Source: an uncultured Oleiphilaceae bacterium
Lineage (GTDB): Bacteria; Pseudomonadota; Gammaproteobacteria; Pseudomonadales; Oleiphilaceae
Reading direction: 5' to 3'
Assembly: GCA_913060665.1 (NCBI GenBank)
Contig: CAJXUY010000015.1
Span: 50,311 to 114,310 of the forward strand
DNA: 64,000 nt
Every line of letters begins with the position of its first letter. Positions within the stretch are counted from its first letter, which is position 1. This document shows positions 1 through 8,360 of this stretch, in pieces. The position numbers were made by a program, and so were the translations under genes. Below the pieces are notes generated by a model, which was not told the origin of the DNA, did no database searches, and saw nothing but the letters and a program-made list of their open reading frames with translations.

Positions 1-221
1 TTGAGCTATATCCGGTACTGATGACTTTGGCAAAATGGGGGGACAACTGGATGGCTGGCGAAGACGGCCCACCCATTGAGTATTTTCATACCACCTGTGG
101 ACACAAAACCTCCGTTGAACTTTGCTGTTCAGAATGCGGGGAAGAAATTAACCCAAAAGAGATGATTCCCAAGATGGGCCCCGGATTAAGAGCCTTATCA
201 GAAAAAGCACGACCTAAATAA
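1..221 (+). CDS. HxlR-family transcriptional regulator, C-terminal fragment (5' end outside window)
   Basis: An open frame runs in from the left edge (codons readable from base 3) and stops with TAA at 219-221. The visible residues include LYPVLMTLAKWGDNW, then GPP, a CGH motif and a CSECG pair. In HxlR-type winged-helix regulators this pattern follows the DNA-binding domain: the last helix with its W-G-D, then a small Cys-containing tail. The helix-turn-helix itself lies upstream and is not visible, so the regulated genes cannot be stated. An internal ATG at 21 is not the start, because the family pattern continues upstream of it. It converges with the rRNA methyltransferase gene. Confidence 0.75.
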   Translation, partial: ELYPVLMTLAKWGDNWMAGEDGPPIEYFHTTCGHKTSVELCCSECGEEINPKEMIPKMGPGLRALSEKARPK

Positions 222-239
222 CAACCACCCCTAGCACAG

Positions 240-1079
240 TTACTCTTCCGTCAACTGCTCAAGAATCGTGCTGCCAGCCCCCCCTTCACTCAGTAGTTTA
301 TCTAATACTGGCAACACCATTTCCATATCAGCTCTAAGCGTATAAGGAGGGTTCACAACAATCATGCCACTTCCAGTCATTCCTCGCTCGACATCAGGCA
401 AAACACAATGTTCTATGCGCAACATATTGCGAACGCCTGCGCTAGCCATCTGGCCAATAAATTGTTCAGTCGCCTTACGCTCTAACACCGGATACCAGAT
501 CGCAAATATTCCCGACGAAAAGCGTTTATAGGCCTGCTGTAATGCAATTACTATCGTTTTATAGTCTTCTTTAACTTCATATGAAGGGTCTATTAAGACT
601 AAACCCCTCTTTTCCGCTGGCGGTAGCAACGCTTTTAACCCCTGCCATGCATCTTGTTGATAAACATTTATTTTTTTTGATTTTCCCACCAGCTCTTTTA
701 AGTGCGTATAATCAACAGGATGTAACTCAGTCAGCTGGACTCGATCTGTAGGACGCCTAGCCGATAACATAATTTGTGGCGAACCTGGGTACCCATTCAG
801 TCGTCCAGTCGGGTTTAGAGAGCCAATCAAGTCAACATAGTGATCAATGACGCCAACGCCTGTACGGCGACCAAATAATTTACCAATACCGCCTAGATAC
901 TCACCATTCTTCTGCATCTCTGCAGAGGCTATCGTGTAGCCACCCGCCCCACTATGGGTATCGTGATAACAAAAGGGTTTATCCTTTCGTTTCAGGTATT
1001 CAATAATAGCTAACTGAGTGCAGTGCTTAAGCACATCTGCAAAATTGCCTGCGTGATAACTATGTCGATAACTTAGCAT
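240..1079 (-). CDS. rlmJ: 23S rRNA (adenine(2030)-N6)-methyltransferase RlmJ
   Basis: The 279-residue product has the usual RlmJ length. The N-terminus (MLSYRHSYHAGNFADVLKH) is the family hallmark, with the SAM-binding region HDTHSGAGGY near residues 39-48. The catalytic tetrapeptide of N6-adenine methyltransferases appears as DPSY at 164-167, where DPPY is commonest. The enzyme acts in the cytoplasm and methylates A2030 of 23S rRNA in E. coli using SAM. It is a single gene, convergent with the HxlR fragment upstream in the window. No regulatory site was recognised beyond the AT-rich region after its start. Confidence 0.95.
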   Translation of the reverse strand: MLSYRHSYHAGNFADVLKHCTQLAIIEYLKRKDKPFCYHDTHSGAGGYTIASAEMQKNGEYLGGIGKLFGRRTGVGVIDHYVDLIGSLNPTGRLNGYPGSPQIMLSARRPTDRVQLTELHPVDYTHLKELVGKSKKINVYQQDAWQGLKALLPPAEKRGLVLIDPSYEVKEDYKTIVIALQQAYKRFSSGIFAIWYPVLERKATEQFIGQMASAGVRNMLRIEHCVLPDVERGMTGSGMIVVNPPYTLRADMEMVLPVLDKLLSEGGAGSTILEQLTEE

Positions 1080-1417
1080 ACCGATCCGAGCCTATAATGG
1101 TGATAGATACCCGCGACAATGCCCTCAATACCGCTTAAAATCAATAAAAAACCCTACTACATAGGCACTTAATAAGCACTATCACCACAAAAGCAGCATC
1201 ATTGAAACCTTATTGATCGAACAAGCGTAGTATTTTTAAACACTTAACAACAGGGTGTCGGTATTTTTTACAGTCGATATCTAACAATTCGTCAGCTAAC
1301 TCTAAAACCCTACCAATCGACCTAATACCATTATGTAAAGACTAGTTTTTTATAAAGCTGGCTCAATAAGTGCTTATAATGCAGAATACTAATTACAAAT
1401 CAAAAGGTGCAACGGGG
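1080..1417. other. Intergenic region between rlmJ and the first PEP-CTERM gene
   Basis: This 338-base divergent gap is AT-rich and holds no convincing ORF. Its right end carries a sigma-54-like motif (GG at 1360-1361, GC at 1372-1373) and an overlapping TATAAT at 1375-1380. Nothing else was recognised. Confidence 0.6.
1358..1374 (+). promoter_or_regulatory. Candidate sigma-54 (-24/-12) promoter
   Basis: CTGGCTC is followed by TGCT, with GG at 1360-1361 and GC at 1372-1373. The 12-base spacing between these dinucleotides matches the RpoN consensus YTGGCACG-N4-TTGCW. Positions that differ are A5, G7 and the first T of the -12 element. A start of transcription near 1385 would give a leader of about 33 bases to the ATG at 1418. 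A TATAAT overlaps at 1375-1380 but has no good -35, so a sigma-70 promoter remains possible. Confidence 0.45.
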
Positions 1418-2161
1418 ATGAACTCCAAACAACTTATAGCAGGAATATTCACTTTATTAGTCGCTAGCACTGGCCATGCCGGCCCAATATCTCTTTGGGG
1501 TGACGATGGATGGACTCAGTTTGCTGACGACGAAGGTGTTAAAAACGGTGGATATGTTGACCCAGGTTATGGCGGACAGGATTTCGATGCAGAATACCTT
1601 TTTTATAAATTAGAAGGGACTGTTCTATCGATCGGCATTCAAGCGGGTTTTGACCTCCTTGATGGAAAAGTTCGCTACAAGCACAAACGCTATTATGCAG
1701 GTGACTTAGCGCTATCGTTTGATAACGATGCATCTAACTACGAGTATGCCGTTGACTTTGGTCTTTTGACTAAAGATTACTATGGCAGCGATAAAGTAGA
1801 AGCAGATGGTAACGGTGACGGTATCGACGCTGCAGGCTTATACAGTGTATCAAGCTGGAACAATGATATTATTTATAGCGCTTCTGCGCCTTTCGCAATG
1901 GATGGCGGTACATTCATCAAAGGGCTTGAGTCCAATACAGCCGGTAAAGATGGCGTAAGCTATTTCAGAACCGTTTCTTTCGACGTAGCAAGCCTTGGAT
2001 TCGGTAGCCAGCTTGAACTGGATGCTCACTGGACCATGTCTTGCGGTAATGATGTATTAGAAGGCCATGTATCTGCAGAAGTACCAGAGCCTAGCACTAT
2101 TCCAATGCTTGGTTTAGGCGTTTTAGCACTTGCAGCGTTACGTAGAAAGAAAAACGTATAA
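1418..2161 (+). CDS. PEP-CTERM sorting domain protein (exported)
   Basis: The 247-residue product starts with a signal peptide (MNSKQLIAGIFTLLVASTGHA). It ends with a PEP-CTERM anchor: VPEPST, a hydrophobic stretch, then RRKK. The segment HWTMSCGND just before the anchor is a pattern I recall from many PEP-CTERM proteins. Such proteins are exported, cleaved and sorted by an exosortase, usually in exopolysaccharide-producing bacteria; no exosortase lies in the window. ATGs at 1370 and 1379 were rejected because they overlap the promoter elements, while 1418 has AAGGTG upstream. The body has no catalytic motif that I recognise. A strong terminator follows. Confidence 0.85.
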   Translation: MNSKQLIAGIFTLLVASTGHAGPISLWGDDGWTQFADDEGVKNGGYVDPGYGGQDFDAEYLFYKLEGTVLSIGIQAGFDLLDGKVRYKHKRYYAGDLALSFDNDASNYEYAVDFGLLTKDYYGSDKVEADGNGDGIDAAGLYSVSSWNNDIIYSASAPFAMDGGTFIKGLESNTAGKDGVSYFRTVSFDVASLGFGSQLELDAHWTMSCGNDVLEGHVSAEVPEPSTIPMLGLGVLALAALRRKKNV

Positions 2162-2185
2162 CGGCCAAAGCCTTCCGCACATAAT

Positions 2186-2212
2186 AACGGCGCTTTCTGC
2201 GCCGTTTTTTTT
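2186..2212 (+). terminator. Rho-independent terminator
   Basis: A perfect stem CGGCGC/GCGCCG (2188-2193 with 2199-2204) has a 5-base loop and is followed by eight T. It ends the PEP-CTERM transcript. Confidence 0.9.
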
Positions 2213-2240
2213 AAATTCCCGTAAGTCTTTCACGTCATCA

Positions 2241-2624
2241 CTATTTTTTGTAAAGCGCTTCCTGTCCATAGCGAAGCTCTAAGCCTTGTCTTTCAATTTT
2301 CTTCAGGCCTTTTACGATAAGCCCATAAGAATGATCAATCATCCGCTCTATTTCACCGGCCGGAATAGAGCCATCCAAAATGACAGTATTCCAGTGTTTT
2401 TTGTTCATATGGTAGCCGGGAATAACCGCATCAAATATATCACGCAACGCCAATGCCTCATCAGGGTCGCACTTTACATTTAACTGCCCTACTCCCTCTT
2501 TCATACCCAAAATAGCAAACACTTTATTTCGAACTTTAAACACCGGAATACCCTCACCAAAAGGTTCGCTCTCCTCGGCTTCGGGCTTGCTTAAAAGATA
2601 TTGTTTCGATGCTTCACAATCCAT
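2241..2624 (-). CDS. MmcQ/YjbR family protein
   Basis: The 127-residue product matches the MmcQ/YjbR fold: an N-terminal CEASKQYLLSKP helix, then EEDxPFG-like SEPFGEG, and the K-[VC]-DPDEALALR segment. The signature GYHMNKKHWNTVIL is typical of the family. These proteins resemble CyaY and are annotated as DNA-binding, but no precise role is established. It is a single gene, with GGAG just before the ATG, convergent with the PEP-CTERM gene. The following CBS gene is on the same strand but is separated by its own terminator. Confidence 0.85.
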   Translation of the reverse strand: MDCEASKQYLLSKPEAEESEPFGEGIPVFKVRNKVFAILGMKEGVGQLNVKCDPDEALALRDIFDAVIPGYHMNKKHWNTVILDGSIPAGEIERMIDHSYGLIVKGLKKIERQGLELRYGQEALYKK

Positions 2625-2691
2625 AACTCCAACCTGAATAAACTAATTATCATCATCGTGTTCGTAGCACTTTAGGCATAGTGTCGATATC

Positions 2692-2713
2692 AAAAAAGGG
2701 CGCTAATGCGCCC
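2692..2713 (-). terminator. Rho-independent terminator of the CBS gene
   Basis: Read on the minus strand, GGGCGC-ATTA-GCGCCC (2698-2713) is followed by six T (2692-2697). It lies just after the stop of the CBS-pair gene. Confidence 0.85.
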
Positions 2714-2734
2714 TTATTGAAGATAGCGGATTAC

Positions 2735-3181
2735 CTAAAACTCTTCAACCGGGGTAGATGATTCCAGCTGTTCTAAAAGATGTACCGCTACGCCAACAAA
2801 ATCTGTATCGGTAATAATGCCTTTCAGTTCACCGTCCGTCACCACGGGCAAGCAACCGTGTTTATACTTTCTGAGCAGCATAGCGGCTGAACGCAGACTG
2901 TCCCGCTCATCTATCGTTTTAACCTGGCAGGTCATTATCTTTTCAATTTTATGCTGTTTTTCCAATTCAATACGGGCGTCATTGCTAGTCGCATATAAGG
3001 TAGATTCCGATGCACTAAGGAGATCTCGCTGAGTGATTAGCCCTACCAGTTTATTAGTGTCATCAACAACCGGAATGTGGCGAATATCCTGTTCACTCAT
3101 CAACATTCGCGCATCATACACACTATTTTCAGGCGTTAACGTAAACACGTTGGCGGTCATAATTTCATCGACACTTATCAT
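2735..3181 (-). CDS. CBS-domain pair protein
   Basis: The 148-residue product is made almost wholly of two CBS motifs, roughly residues 8-60 and 78-135. Each has the usual VxxAxxLM and LVGIIT-type strands (ARMLMSEQDIRHIPVVD..LVGLITQRDLL; SAAMLLRKYKHGCLPVV..LKGIITDTDF). CBS pairs sense adenosyl ligands such as AMP, ATP or SAM. Stand-alone pairs like this usually regulate an unknown partner, and nothing next to it identifies one. It has its own terminator and is divergent from the ABC transporter genes, across a 351-base gap. Confidence 0.9.
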   Translation of the reverse strand: MISVDEIMTANVFTLTPENSVYDARMLMSEQDIRHIPVVDDTNKLVGLITQRDLLSASESTLYATSNDARIELEKQHKIEKIMTCQVKTIDERDSLRSAAMLLRKYKHGCLPVVTDGELKGIITDTDFVGVAVHLLEQLESSTPVEEF

Positions 3182-3532
3182 AGTGGGCGCTTCCTAGTAT
3201 TATTGATAGTGATTGCTACAACCTCTAGATAAACAGACATCATCAATTGAAACATTGATACCCGTCAAACTTAAGATGGGCACTAAAAGCCAGAATACCG
3301 CCCGCATACGACTAAAGTCTAATGGGCTTTTACGTCAACTGTGTTTAGCTACATACTGTCACTTTTCTGTAACTTATCGTTGTTAGCTTGAGATGGAATT
3401 TACGAATACGTATGTCGAATTTTCCCGCTGTAGTCCAGATTTAACAACTAGTTTGAACAAAGAATCCGGCAATAGAAATATTACAACCATCAGCTTCGAC
3501 GCTTAAACCATCTAACCAAGATAGGTATTGAA
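3182..3532. other. Intergenic region upstream of the ABC transporter operon
   Basis: This 351-base divergent gap has no credible ORF. A small inverted repeat ATCAAT/ATTGAT lies at 3242-3259. TTGAAC at 3453 could be a -35 element, but its -10 is poor. No clear regulator site was recognised. Confidence 0.5.
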
Positions 3533-4606
3533 ATGAAAGGTCTATTAAATCTCAAATCGCTAGGGTTAATTACCGCAACCGCTACATTTATATCTGCGCC
3601 GATTCAGGCAGAAACACTAAGGCTACTTACATGGGGCGGATATGCACCTAAAAACGTGATTAGTGACTTCAAAGAAGAGACTGGCATATCTGTTAAAGTC
3701 ACCAAATCTAACAACGAAGATATGATATCAAAGCTACGTGCCACCAGAGGTGCCGGTTTTGACCTAGCACAGCCAAGCCAAGACCGTATCAGCAGTGCAC
3801 AAGCCGATTTTGATATCTATAAACCTATTGATTTAAGCAAAATTAACGCAGACCAGATCATAGGGTCTATGTTTGAAGCCACTAGAAAAAGCACCATGCA
3901 CAACGGTAAAGTGTACGGTATTCCTCACGTTTGGGGTACCAGTGGCCTGATTGTTAATCGTAAAACAGCAGGGCAAGTGGCCGACTATACCGACCTATGC
4001 GATCCTAAGCTAAACGGGTCGGTGTCTTACCGTTTAAAGCGTCCTACGCTTATTGGGTTTGCGTTCGCGATGGGTGAAGATCCTTTTGCCGCCTATGAAG
4101 ATAAAGCCCAGTACCAAGCAATCCTCAATAAAGTCGAAGGAAAACTAATTGAGTGTAAAAGCAACGTTAAAGCCTACTGGAGTGGGGGTGATGCATTGCT
4201 AAACCTGATGCGTTCTGGTGAAGTAAACGCTGCAATGGCATGGGATGCTGGCGGCTGGAAGCTAAATAAAGATAATAAAGACATCACCTTCGTCGCACCA
4301 AAATCTGGCGCATTGGGCTGGATCGATACCTTTGCCCTGCCACGTAAGAGCAAAGCGGATAGCGCTGCATACAAGTGGATCAACTATGTCATGCGCCCGG
4401 AAGTAGCGGCTAAAATCACTGAGGCAGCCGGAAACTTTACGGCAGCGAAAGGCAGTGACGACCATGTAAATGAGACGTTGAAAGCTCAGTTTAAAGAAAG
4501 CTTTTCACAAGAAGCTATTGATAACATCCAATGGTACCCACCGGTTCCAGCGGGCTTGGAAGAGATAGAAGGCAAGGTACTTGACCGTGTAAAAGCGGCT
4601 AGCTAG
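3533..4606 (+). CDS. Periplasmic polyamine-type substrate-binding protein (PotD/PotF family)
   Basis: The 357-residue product has a signal peptide cleaved near residue 26 (SAPIQA then ETLR). The mature protein begins LRLLTWGGYAPKNVISDF, the typical first strand and helix of PotD/PotF-type proteins. VWGTSGLIVNR and NAAMAWDAGGW are also family segments. It should capture a small amine such as putrescine, spermidine or a related amino compound in the periplasm for the permeases downstream. It is the first gene of a four-gene operon. A 10-bp hairpin follows it, often seen where the binding protein must be made in excess. Exact substrate is unknown. Confidence 0.85.
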   Translation: MKGLLNLKSLGLITATATFISAPIQAETLRLLTWGGYAPKNVISDFKEETGISVKVTKSNNEDMISKLRATRGAGFDLAQPSQDRISSAQADFDIYKPIDLSKINADQIIGSMFEATRKSTMHNGKVYGIPHVWGTSGLIVNRKTAGQVADYTDLCDPKLNGSVSYRLKRPTLIGFAFAMGEDPFAAYEDKAQYQAILNKVEGKLIECKSNVKAYWSGGDALLNLMRSGEVNAAMAWDAGGWKLNKDNKDITFVAPKSGALGWIDTFALPRKSKADSAAYKWINYVMRPEVAAKITEAAGNFTAAKGSDDHVNETLKAQFKESFSQEAIDNIQWYPPVPAGLEEIEGKVLDRVKAAS

Positions 4607-4624
4607 CGCCTGCTTTCAATTACT

Positions 4625-4650
4625 ATCACCCTCGTGAGTGCGAGGGTGAT
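4625..4650 (+). repeat. Intercistronic hairpin after the binding-protein gene
   Basis: ATCACCCTCG (4625-4634) pairs perfectly with CGAGGGTGAT (4641-4650) across a 6-base loop. No T-run follows, so it is not a standard terminator. By analogy with other ABC operons it may protect the upstream message from 3' decay; this is inference. Confidence 0.7.
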
Positions 4651-4702
4651 TAACCCCAGTCACCTTAACACAACCAATAAACTACCACTGGAACCACTAT
4701 TA

Positions 4703-5881
4703 ATGTCGACTGATGATCATAGCAACCCACTCTCATTCGACTTAGAGTGTCACAATATCAACAAGGCCTTTGGAGATTTCATTGCTGTAGATGATGTGTC
4801 GTTTAAGATACCTCAAGGCTCATTTTTCTCTATTCTGGGCCCTTCTGGTTGCGGTAAAACAACATTACTCCGAATGCTGGCGGGATTTCAGCATCCCAAC
4901 TCAGGTGATATTTTCATCAAAGGTCAATCGGTACTGCACACCCCGCCCAATAAACGCCCTGTGAATATGGTATTTCAACACTTGGCGCTTTTTCCTACCA
5001 TGACCGTGGCCGAAAATATTGCTTATGGCCTCAAACGTAGAGGCATCAGCAAAACTGAGCAGCAAGCGTTGATTAAAGATGTGCTTGAGCGAATAGATTT
5101 ACCCGACGCTGGTAACAAGCGCATCGACCAGTTATCGGGAGGGCAAAAGCAACGAATTGCCATTGCCCGCTGCCTGGTATTAAAACCCGATGTTCTGCTA
5201 TTAGATGAGCCCTTAGGCGCGCTAGACTTAAAGCTTCGCGAGCAAATGAAGATAGAACTAAAGCATCTGCAGCAAGTGTTCGGCACTACGTTTGTTTATA
5301 TTACTCACGACCAATCAGAAGCACTGGTAATGAGTGATCAGGTCGCCATCATGAATAATGGCCGCTTTGAACAAGTCGGAACACCTCAAGAACTTTACTA
5401 CCAGCCTAAAACCCCTTTTGTGGCAAGTTTTGTCGGTGATAGCAACCGCTGGCAAGGTAAAGTCAGTACAGCCTCTGGAGATTTACTATCACTGACCACT
5501 GAGAACGGGCTCAAACTCAGCGGCCTGCCGGCTTCATCTGAACCGTTTAAAGAGAATGATACGGTTATCGCCTATATACGACCCGAAGCCATATCGATCA
5601 TACCTGTTACAGAGAACCTATCGACGGTTTCAGCAATCGACAACACTGACGATATTAACCAGTGCCATGGGCGTATCGTCAATATACTATTTGACGGTGC
5701 CAGGAGTCAGGTTTTGGTCGACACCCGCTGCGGTGAACCCATGCATGTTTCGTTACCCCAGACAGGTCATCATACCAGTTTATCTAAAGGCGATAACGTA
5801 ACGCTTCAGTGGAACAAGAAACAATGCCTGTGCTTTCGCCCGGCTGAGAGCAATACCTCCCCTCATCAGAATTTGACCTAA
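4703..5881 (+). CDS. ABC transporter ATP-binding protein (PotA-like)
   Basis: From the ATG at 4703 the product has 392 residues. Walker A is GPSGCGKT at 46-53, the Q-loop Gln is near 92, the LSGGQ signature is at 144-148, Walker B VLLLDEP at 164-170 and the switch His at 202. A C-terminal TOBE-like domain follows from about residue 290. It energises uptake through the two permeases downstream at the inner membrane. A GTG at 4634 would extend the frame, but it lies inside the intercistronic hairpin, so 4703 is preferred. Conserved sequence starts shortly after (NINKAFGDFIAVDDVSF). Confidence 0.9.
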   Translation: MSTDDHSNPLSFDLECHNINKAFGDFIAVDDVSFKIPQGSFFSILGPSGCGKTTLLRMLAGFQHPNSGDIFIKGQSVLHTPPNKRPVNMVFQHLALFPTMTVAENIAYGLKRRGISKTEQQALIKDVLERIDLPDAGNKRIDQLSGGQKQRIAIARCLVLKPDVLLLDEPLGALDLKLREQMKIELKHLQQVFGTTFVYITHDQSEALVMSDQVAIMNNGRFEQVGTPQELYYQPKTPFVASFVGDSNRWQGKVSTASGDLLSLTTENGLKLSGLPASSEPFKENDTVIAYIRPEAISIIPVTENLSTVSAIDNTDDINQCHGRIVNILFDGARSQVLVDTRCGEPMHVSLPQTGHHTSLSKGDNVTLQWNKKQCLCFRPAESNTSPHQNLT

Positions 5882-5894
5882 GAGAGCAACGCTC

Positions 5895-6776
5895 ATGCCC
5901 CCTGTATCTACCGCATCGCTTTCTAACACTAGTAGAATCGGCTTGTGGCTATTACTCGCCCCGATACTACTATGGCTCTCGTTACTGATCATTTTGCCTC
6001 ATGTTGATATGATCCTGATCTCTTTGCAGGAGCGAATATCTTCACGAAACTATAGTTTTAGCGTAAGTAACTACACTGAATTTTTCACCGAACCCCTGTA
6101 TTGGAACACCTTTGTTAGAACCGCCGTCATGTCGGTTATTGCAACAGCGCTCACGCTGCTAATCGCCTTTCCGGTTTCATACTATATTGCCAAAATGCTC
6201 ACTGGCCGTCTTAAAACCGTACTATTTGTGCTCTGCCTCATTCCCTTCTGGGTTAGTGAGTTAGTAAGAACCTATGGCTGGATGATCATTCTGCGCGAGA
6301 CAGGCCTTGTCAGTACATTTCTTCAGTGGCTCGGATTAGCCGACCAACCGATTGAGATGCTATACAATGATGCGGCCATTATGGTCGGTCTAATCTACAC
6401 CTCCATGTTATTTATGGTGGTGCCTCTGGTATCCACGCTCGACAGCCTCGACAACAGTTTGATAGAAGCGGGCTATGACCTCGGCGGGAACAGCTGGAAT
6501 GTATTAAAAGAGATTGTTATCCCTCATGCGATGCCGGGCATTGTCAGTGGTTGCGTTGTGGTATTTATGCTCACTCTGGGCAACTACCTAACACCTGCAT
6601 TACTAGGCGGCAAAGATAGCCTATGGTTTACAGAGCAGATTTATACTCAGTTCATTACCCGCTTCAACTGGGAGCAAGGCTCGGCCTTTGGCATGCTATT
6701 GCTTATTTTGTCATCTCTAATTGTCTGGGTCGGCCTTAAGCTATCCAAACAATCATTTTCAAAGGTGATGTCATGA
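5895..6776 (+). CDS. ABC transporter permease (PotB-like)
   Basis: The 293-residue product has about six membrane segments, starting with LWLLLAPILLWLSLLIILP. The EAA loop that docks on the ATPase reads EAGYDLGGNSWNVLKEIVIP, with the conserved following P-G. RTYGWMIILRETG is typical of PotB-type permeases. It starts 13 bases after the ATPase gene and overlaps the next permease by 4 bases (ATGA), so translation is probably coupled. Role: inner-membrane channel half for a polyamine or related amine. Confidence 0.88.
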   Translation: MPPVSTASLSNTSRIGLWLLLAPILLWLSLLIILPHVDMILISLQERISSRNYSFSVSNYTEFFTEPLYWNTFVRTAVMSVIATALTLLIAFPVSYYIAKMLTGRLKTVLFVLCLIPFWVSELVRTYGWMIILRETGLVSTFLQWLGLADQPIEMLYNDAAIMVGLIYTSMLFMVVPLVSTLDSLDNSLIEAGYDLGGNSWNVLKEIVIPHAMPGIVSGCVVVFMLTLGNYLTPALLGGKDSLWFTEQIYTQFITRFNWEQGSAFGMLLLILSSLIVWVGLKLSKQSFSKVMS

Positions 6777-7627
6777 TACCTACCATCGCCAGCAGCCGTT
6801 TTTTTCGTTTCTCTTACATATTTTATGTCGCTTGTTTCTTTATCTTTCTGATGGCGCCGTTAGTCGTGGTCGCGGTATTTTCCTTTAATGATTCAATGTT
6901 TCCTTCGTTACCCTGGAATGGCGGAACACTAGATTGGTATCTCAATGATACAGAGCCCAAACTAGGCATATTTAATGATGAAGAGTTGCTAGATAGCATC
7001 TGGACCAGTATCAGCATCGCTATCGCGACCACCCTAATTAGCTTGTCGTTAGCGACCTGTAATGCATTCTTATTTGAACGAGAGCAGTTTCCGGGTAAAA
7101 ACCTGCTTTATGTACTAATGCTCACACCGCTCGTCATTCCGGGTGTGATATTGGGGGTATCGATACTGGTATTTAGTAGCACGATTGCCAGCTGGGTTGA
7201 ACTACAGTTTGGTTATGATATCGAAGCACTCAGGCCTGGCTTGCCGTTAGTCATCATTGGGCAGTTTGCCTTTATCACCACAATTGCCACATTAGTGATT
7301 TCCGCACGTTTACGCAAATTTGATATGACCTTAGAAGAGGCGGCGATGAACTTAGGCGCCAACCGGTTAACTGCCATCTTTACCGTCACACTACCATACC
7401 TAAAGCCTGCCATTATGGGCGCAGGCATCGTTAGCTTTCTAATGTCGTTCGAAAATTTTAATACAACGTTAATGCTAGTAGGCTCAGATGCGCCATTAAC
7501 AATCGCCATGTTTGACCGACTTAAAGAAGGCTCGACACCGGTACTAAATGCGGTATCGGTGATTTTAATGTCAGGGTCTGCCTGTTTGGCGCTGTTGTCG
7601 CTGTTTGTGCAACGCAAAGGGGAGTGA
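6773..7627 (+). CDS. ABC transporter permease (PotC-like)
   Basis: The 284-residue product is the partner permease of the same importer. It shows about six membrane segments and the EAA loop EEAAMNLGANRLTAIFTVTLP followed by KPAI. SFNDSMFPSLPWNG near the N-terminus matches the PotC periplasmic region. The start overlaps the preceding gene by 4 bases. It is the last gene of the transporter operon and ends 13 bases before the stop of the convergent amidotransferase gene, so uptake and catabolic operons face each other. Confidence 0.88.
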   Translation: MIPTIASSRFFRFSYIFYVACFFIFLMAPLVVVAVFSFNDSMFPSLPWNGGTLDWYLNDTEPKLGIFNDEELLDSIWTSISIAIATTLISLSLATCNAFLFEREQFPGKNLLYVLMLTPLVIPGVILGVSILVFSSTIASWVELQFGYDIEALRPGLPLVIIGQFAFITTIATLVISARLRKFDMTLEEAAMNLGANRLTAIFTVTLPYLKPAIMGAGIVSFLMSFENFNTTLMLVGSDAPLTIAMFDRLKEGSTPVLNAVSVILMSGSACLALLSLFVQRKGE

Positions 7628-7640
7628 ATGGCTAACCTAT

Positions 7641-8360
7641 TTAAGGGCTCGAAAAGAAGTTAACAATCCACTGAGCAATCACTAAATGATCCGTTTCATC
7701 CAACAACGAAGCCAGCGCCTTTTCTATGACAGCATCTGGGATAATCCCCCTGCGCATCTCCATAAGTTGGCGACTATAACCCCGAATAAATTCTGGGTGC
7801 CCCTGAAACCCAAGTATATTATCACCCATTTGAAAGGCGGCATTCGGGCAGTAGTCGCCACGGGCAATGACGGTTGCGGTAGATGGCAACTGCACGACTT
7901 GGTCTTGATGGCTCACTAATAATGAAAAAGACGTTAAAGGTGGCTGCATCCAAACAGGGGTAGCCAAAACATCGCTAGACTTCACTCCCACCCCCCAACC
8001 TACATCACTTTTCTGGGTGATGCCACCCAACACATGCGCCAACAACTGGTGACCAAAGCAAATCCCTACCATTTTTTTATGTTGACTGGAGAGGGTTCTG
8101 ATATAGTTGCGCAGCTCACCGATCCACTCATCGTTATCATATGCGCTGCTCTTGCTGCCGGTAATAATATAGCCGTCGCACTCGTCAATATCCTCAGGGT
8201 AAACGCCTTCAATCACCTTATAAACTGCGAAGTTGATAGAGGGCGCAACCTGCATAAATAACGTCTGCATCATGTGCCCATACGAGGCATACTGTGCGCG
8301 TAACGACTCATGTAACTGGTCGCAATCGAGTATGCCTAGCTTTAACTGTTGACCGGTCAC
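7641..8360 (-). CDS. Class I glutamine amidotransferase-like hydrolase (PuuD-like role)
   Basis: The 239-residue product is a free-standing class I amidotransferase domain. The nucleophile elbow is GICFGHQ with Cys101, and the His-Glu pair is GHPE (His188, Glu190), so the triad is complete. There is no synthetase partner domain. In gamma-glutamylation pathways such an enzyme splits the final gamma-glutamyl amide to glutamate plus product. Here it ends an operon with a GS-like ligase and two dehydrogenases, which supports that role. The start is GTG and overlaps the upstream alcohol dehydrogenase stop by 4 bases. A GMP-synthase-like salvage role is a weaker alternative. Confidence 0.8.
   Translation of the reverse strand: MTGQQLKLGILDCDQLHESLRAQYASYGHMMQTLFMQVAPSINFAVYKVIEGVYPEDIDECDGYIITGSKSSAYDNDEWIGELRNYIRTLSSQHKKMVGICFGHQLLAHVLGGITQKSDVGWGVGVKSSDVLATPVWMQPPLTSFSLLVSHQDQVVQLPSTATVIARGDYCPNAAFQMGDNILGFQGHPEFIRGYSRQLMEMRRGIIPDAVIEKALASLLDETDHLVIAQWIVNFFSSP

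Noticed and set aside
1370..1417. Upstream ATGs for the first PEP-CTERM protein
   Set aside because: They overlap the promoter motif and precede a normal signal peptide that starts at 1418.
4634..4702. GTG start extending the PotA-like protein
   Set aside because: The GTG lies inside a perfect hairpin, and family similarity begins after the ATG at 4703.
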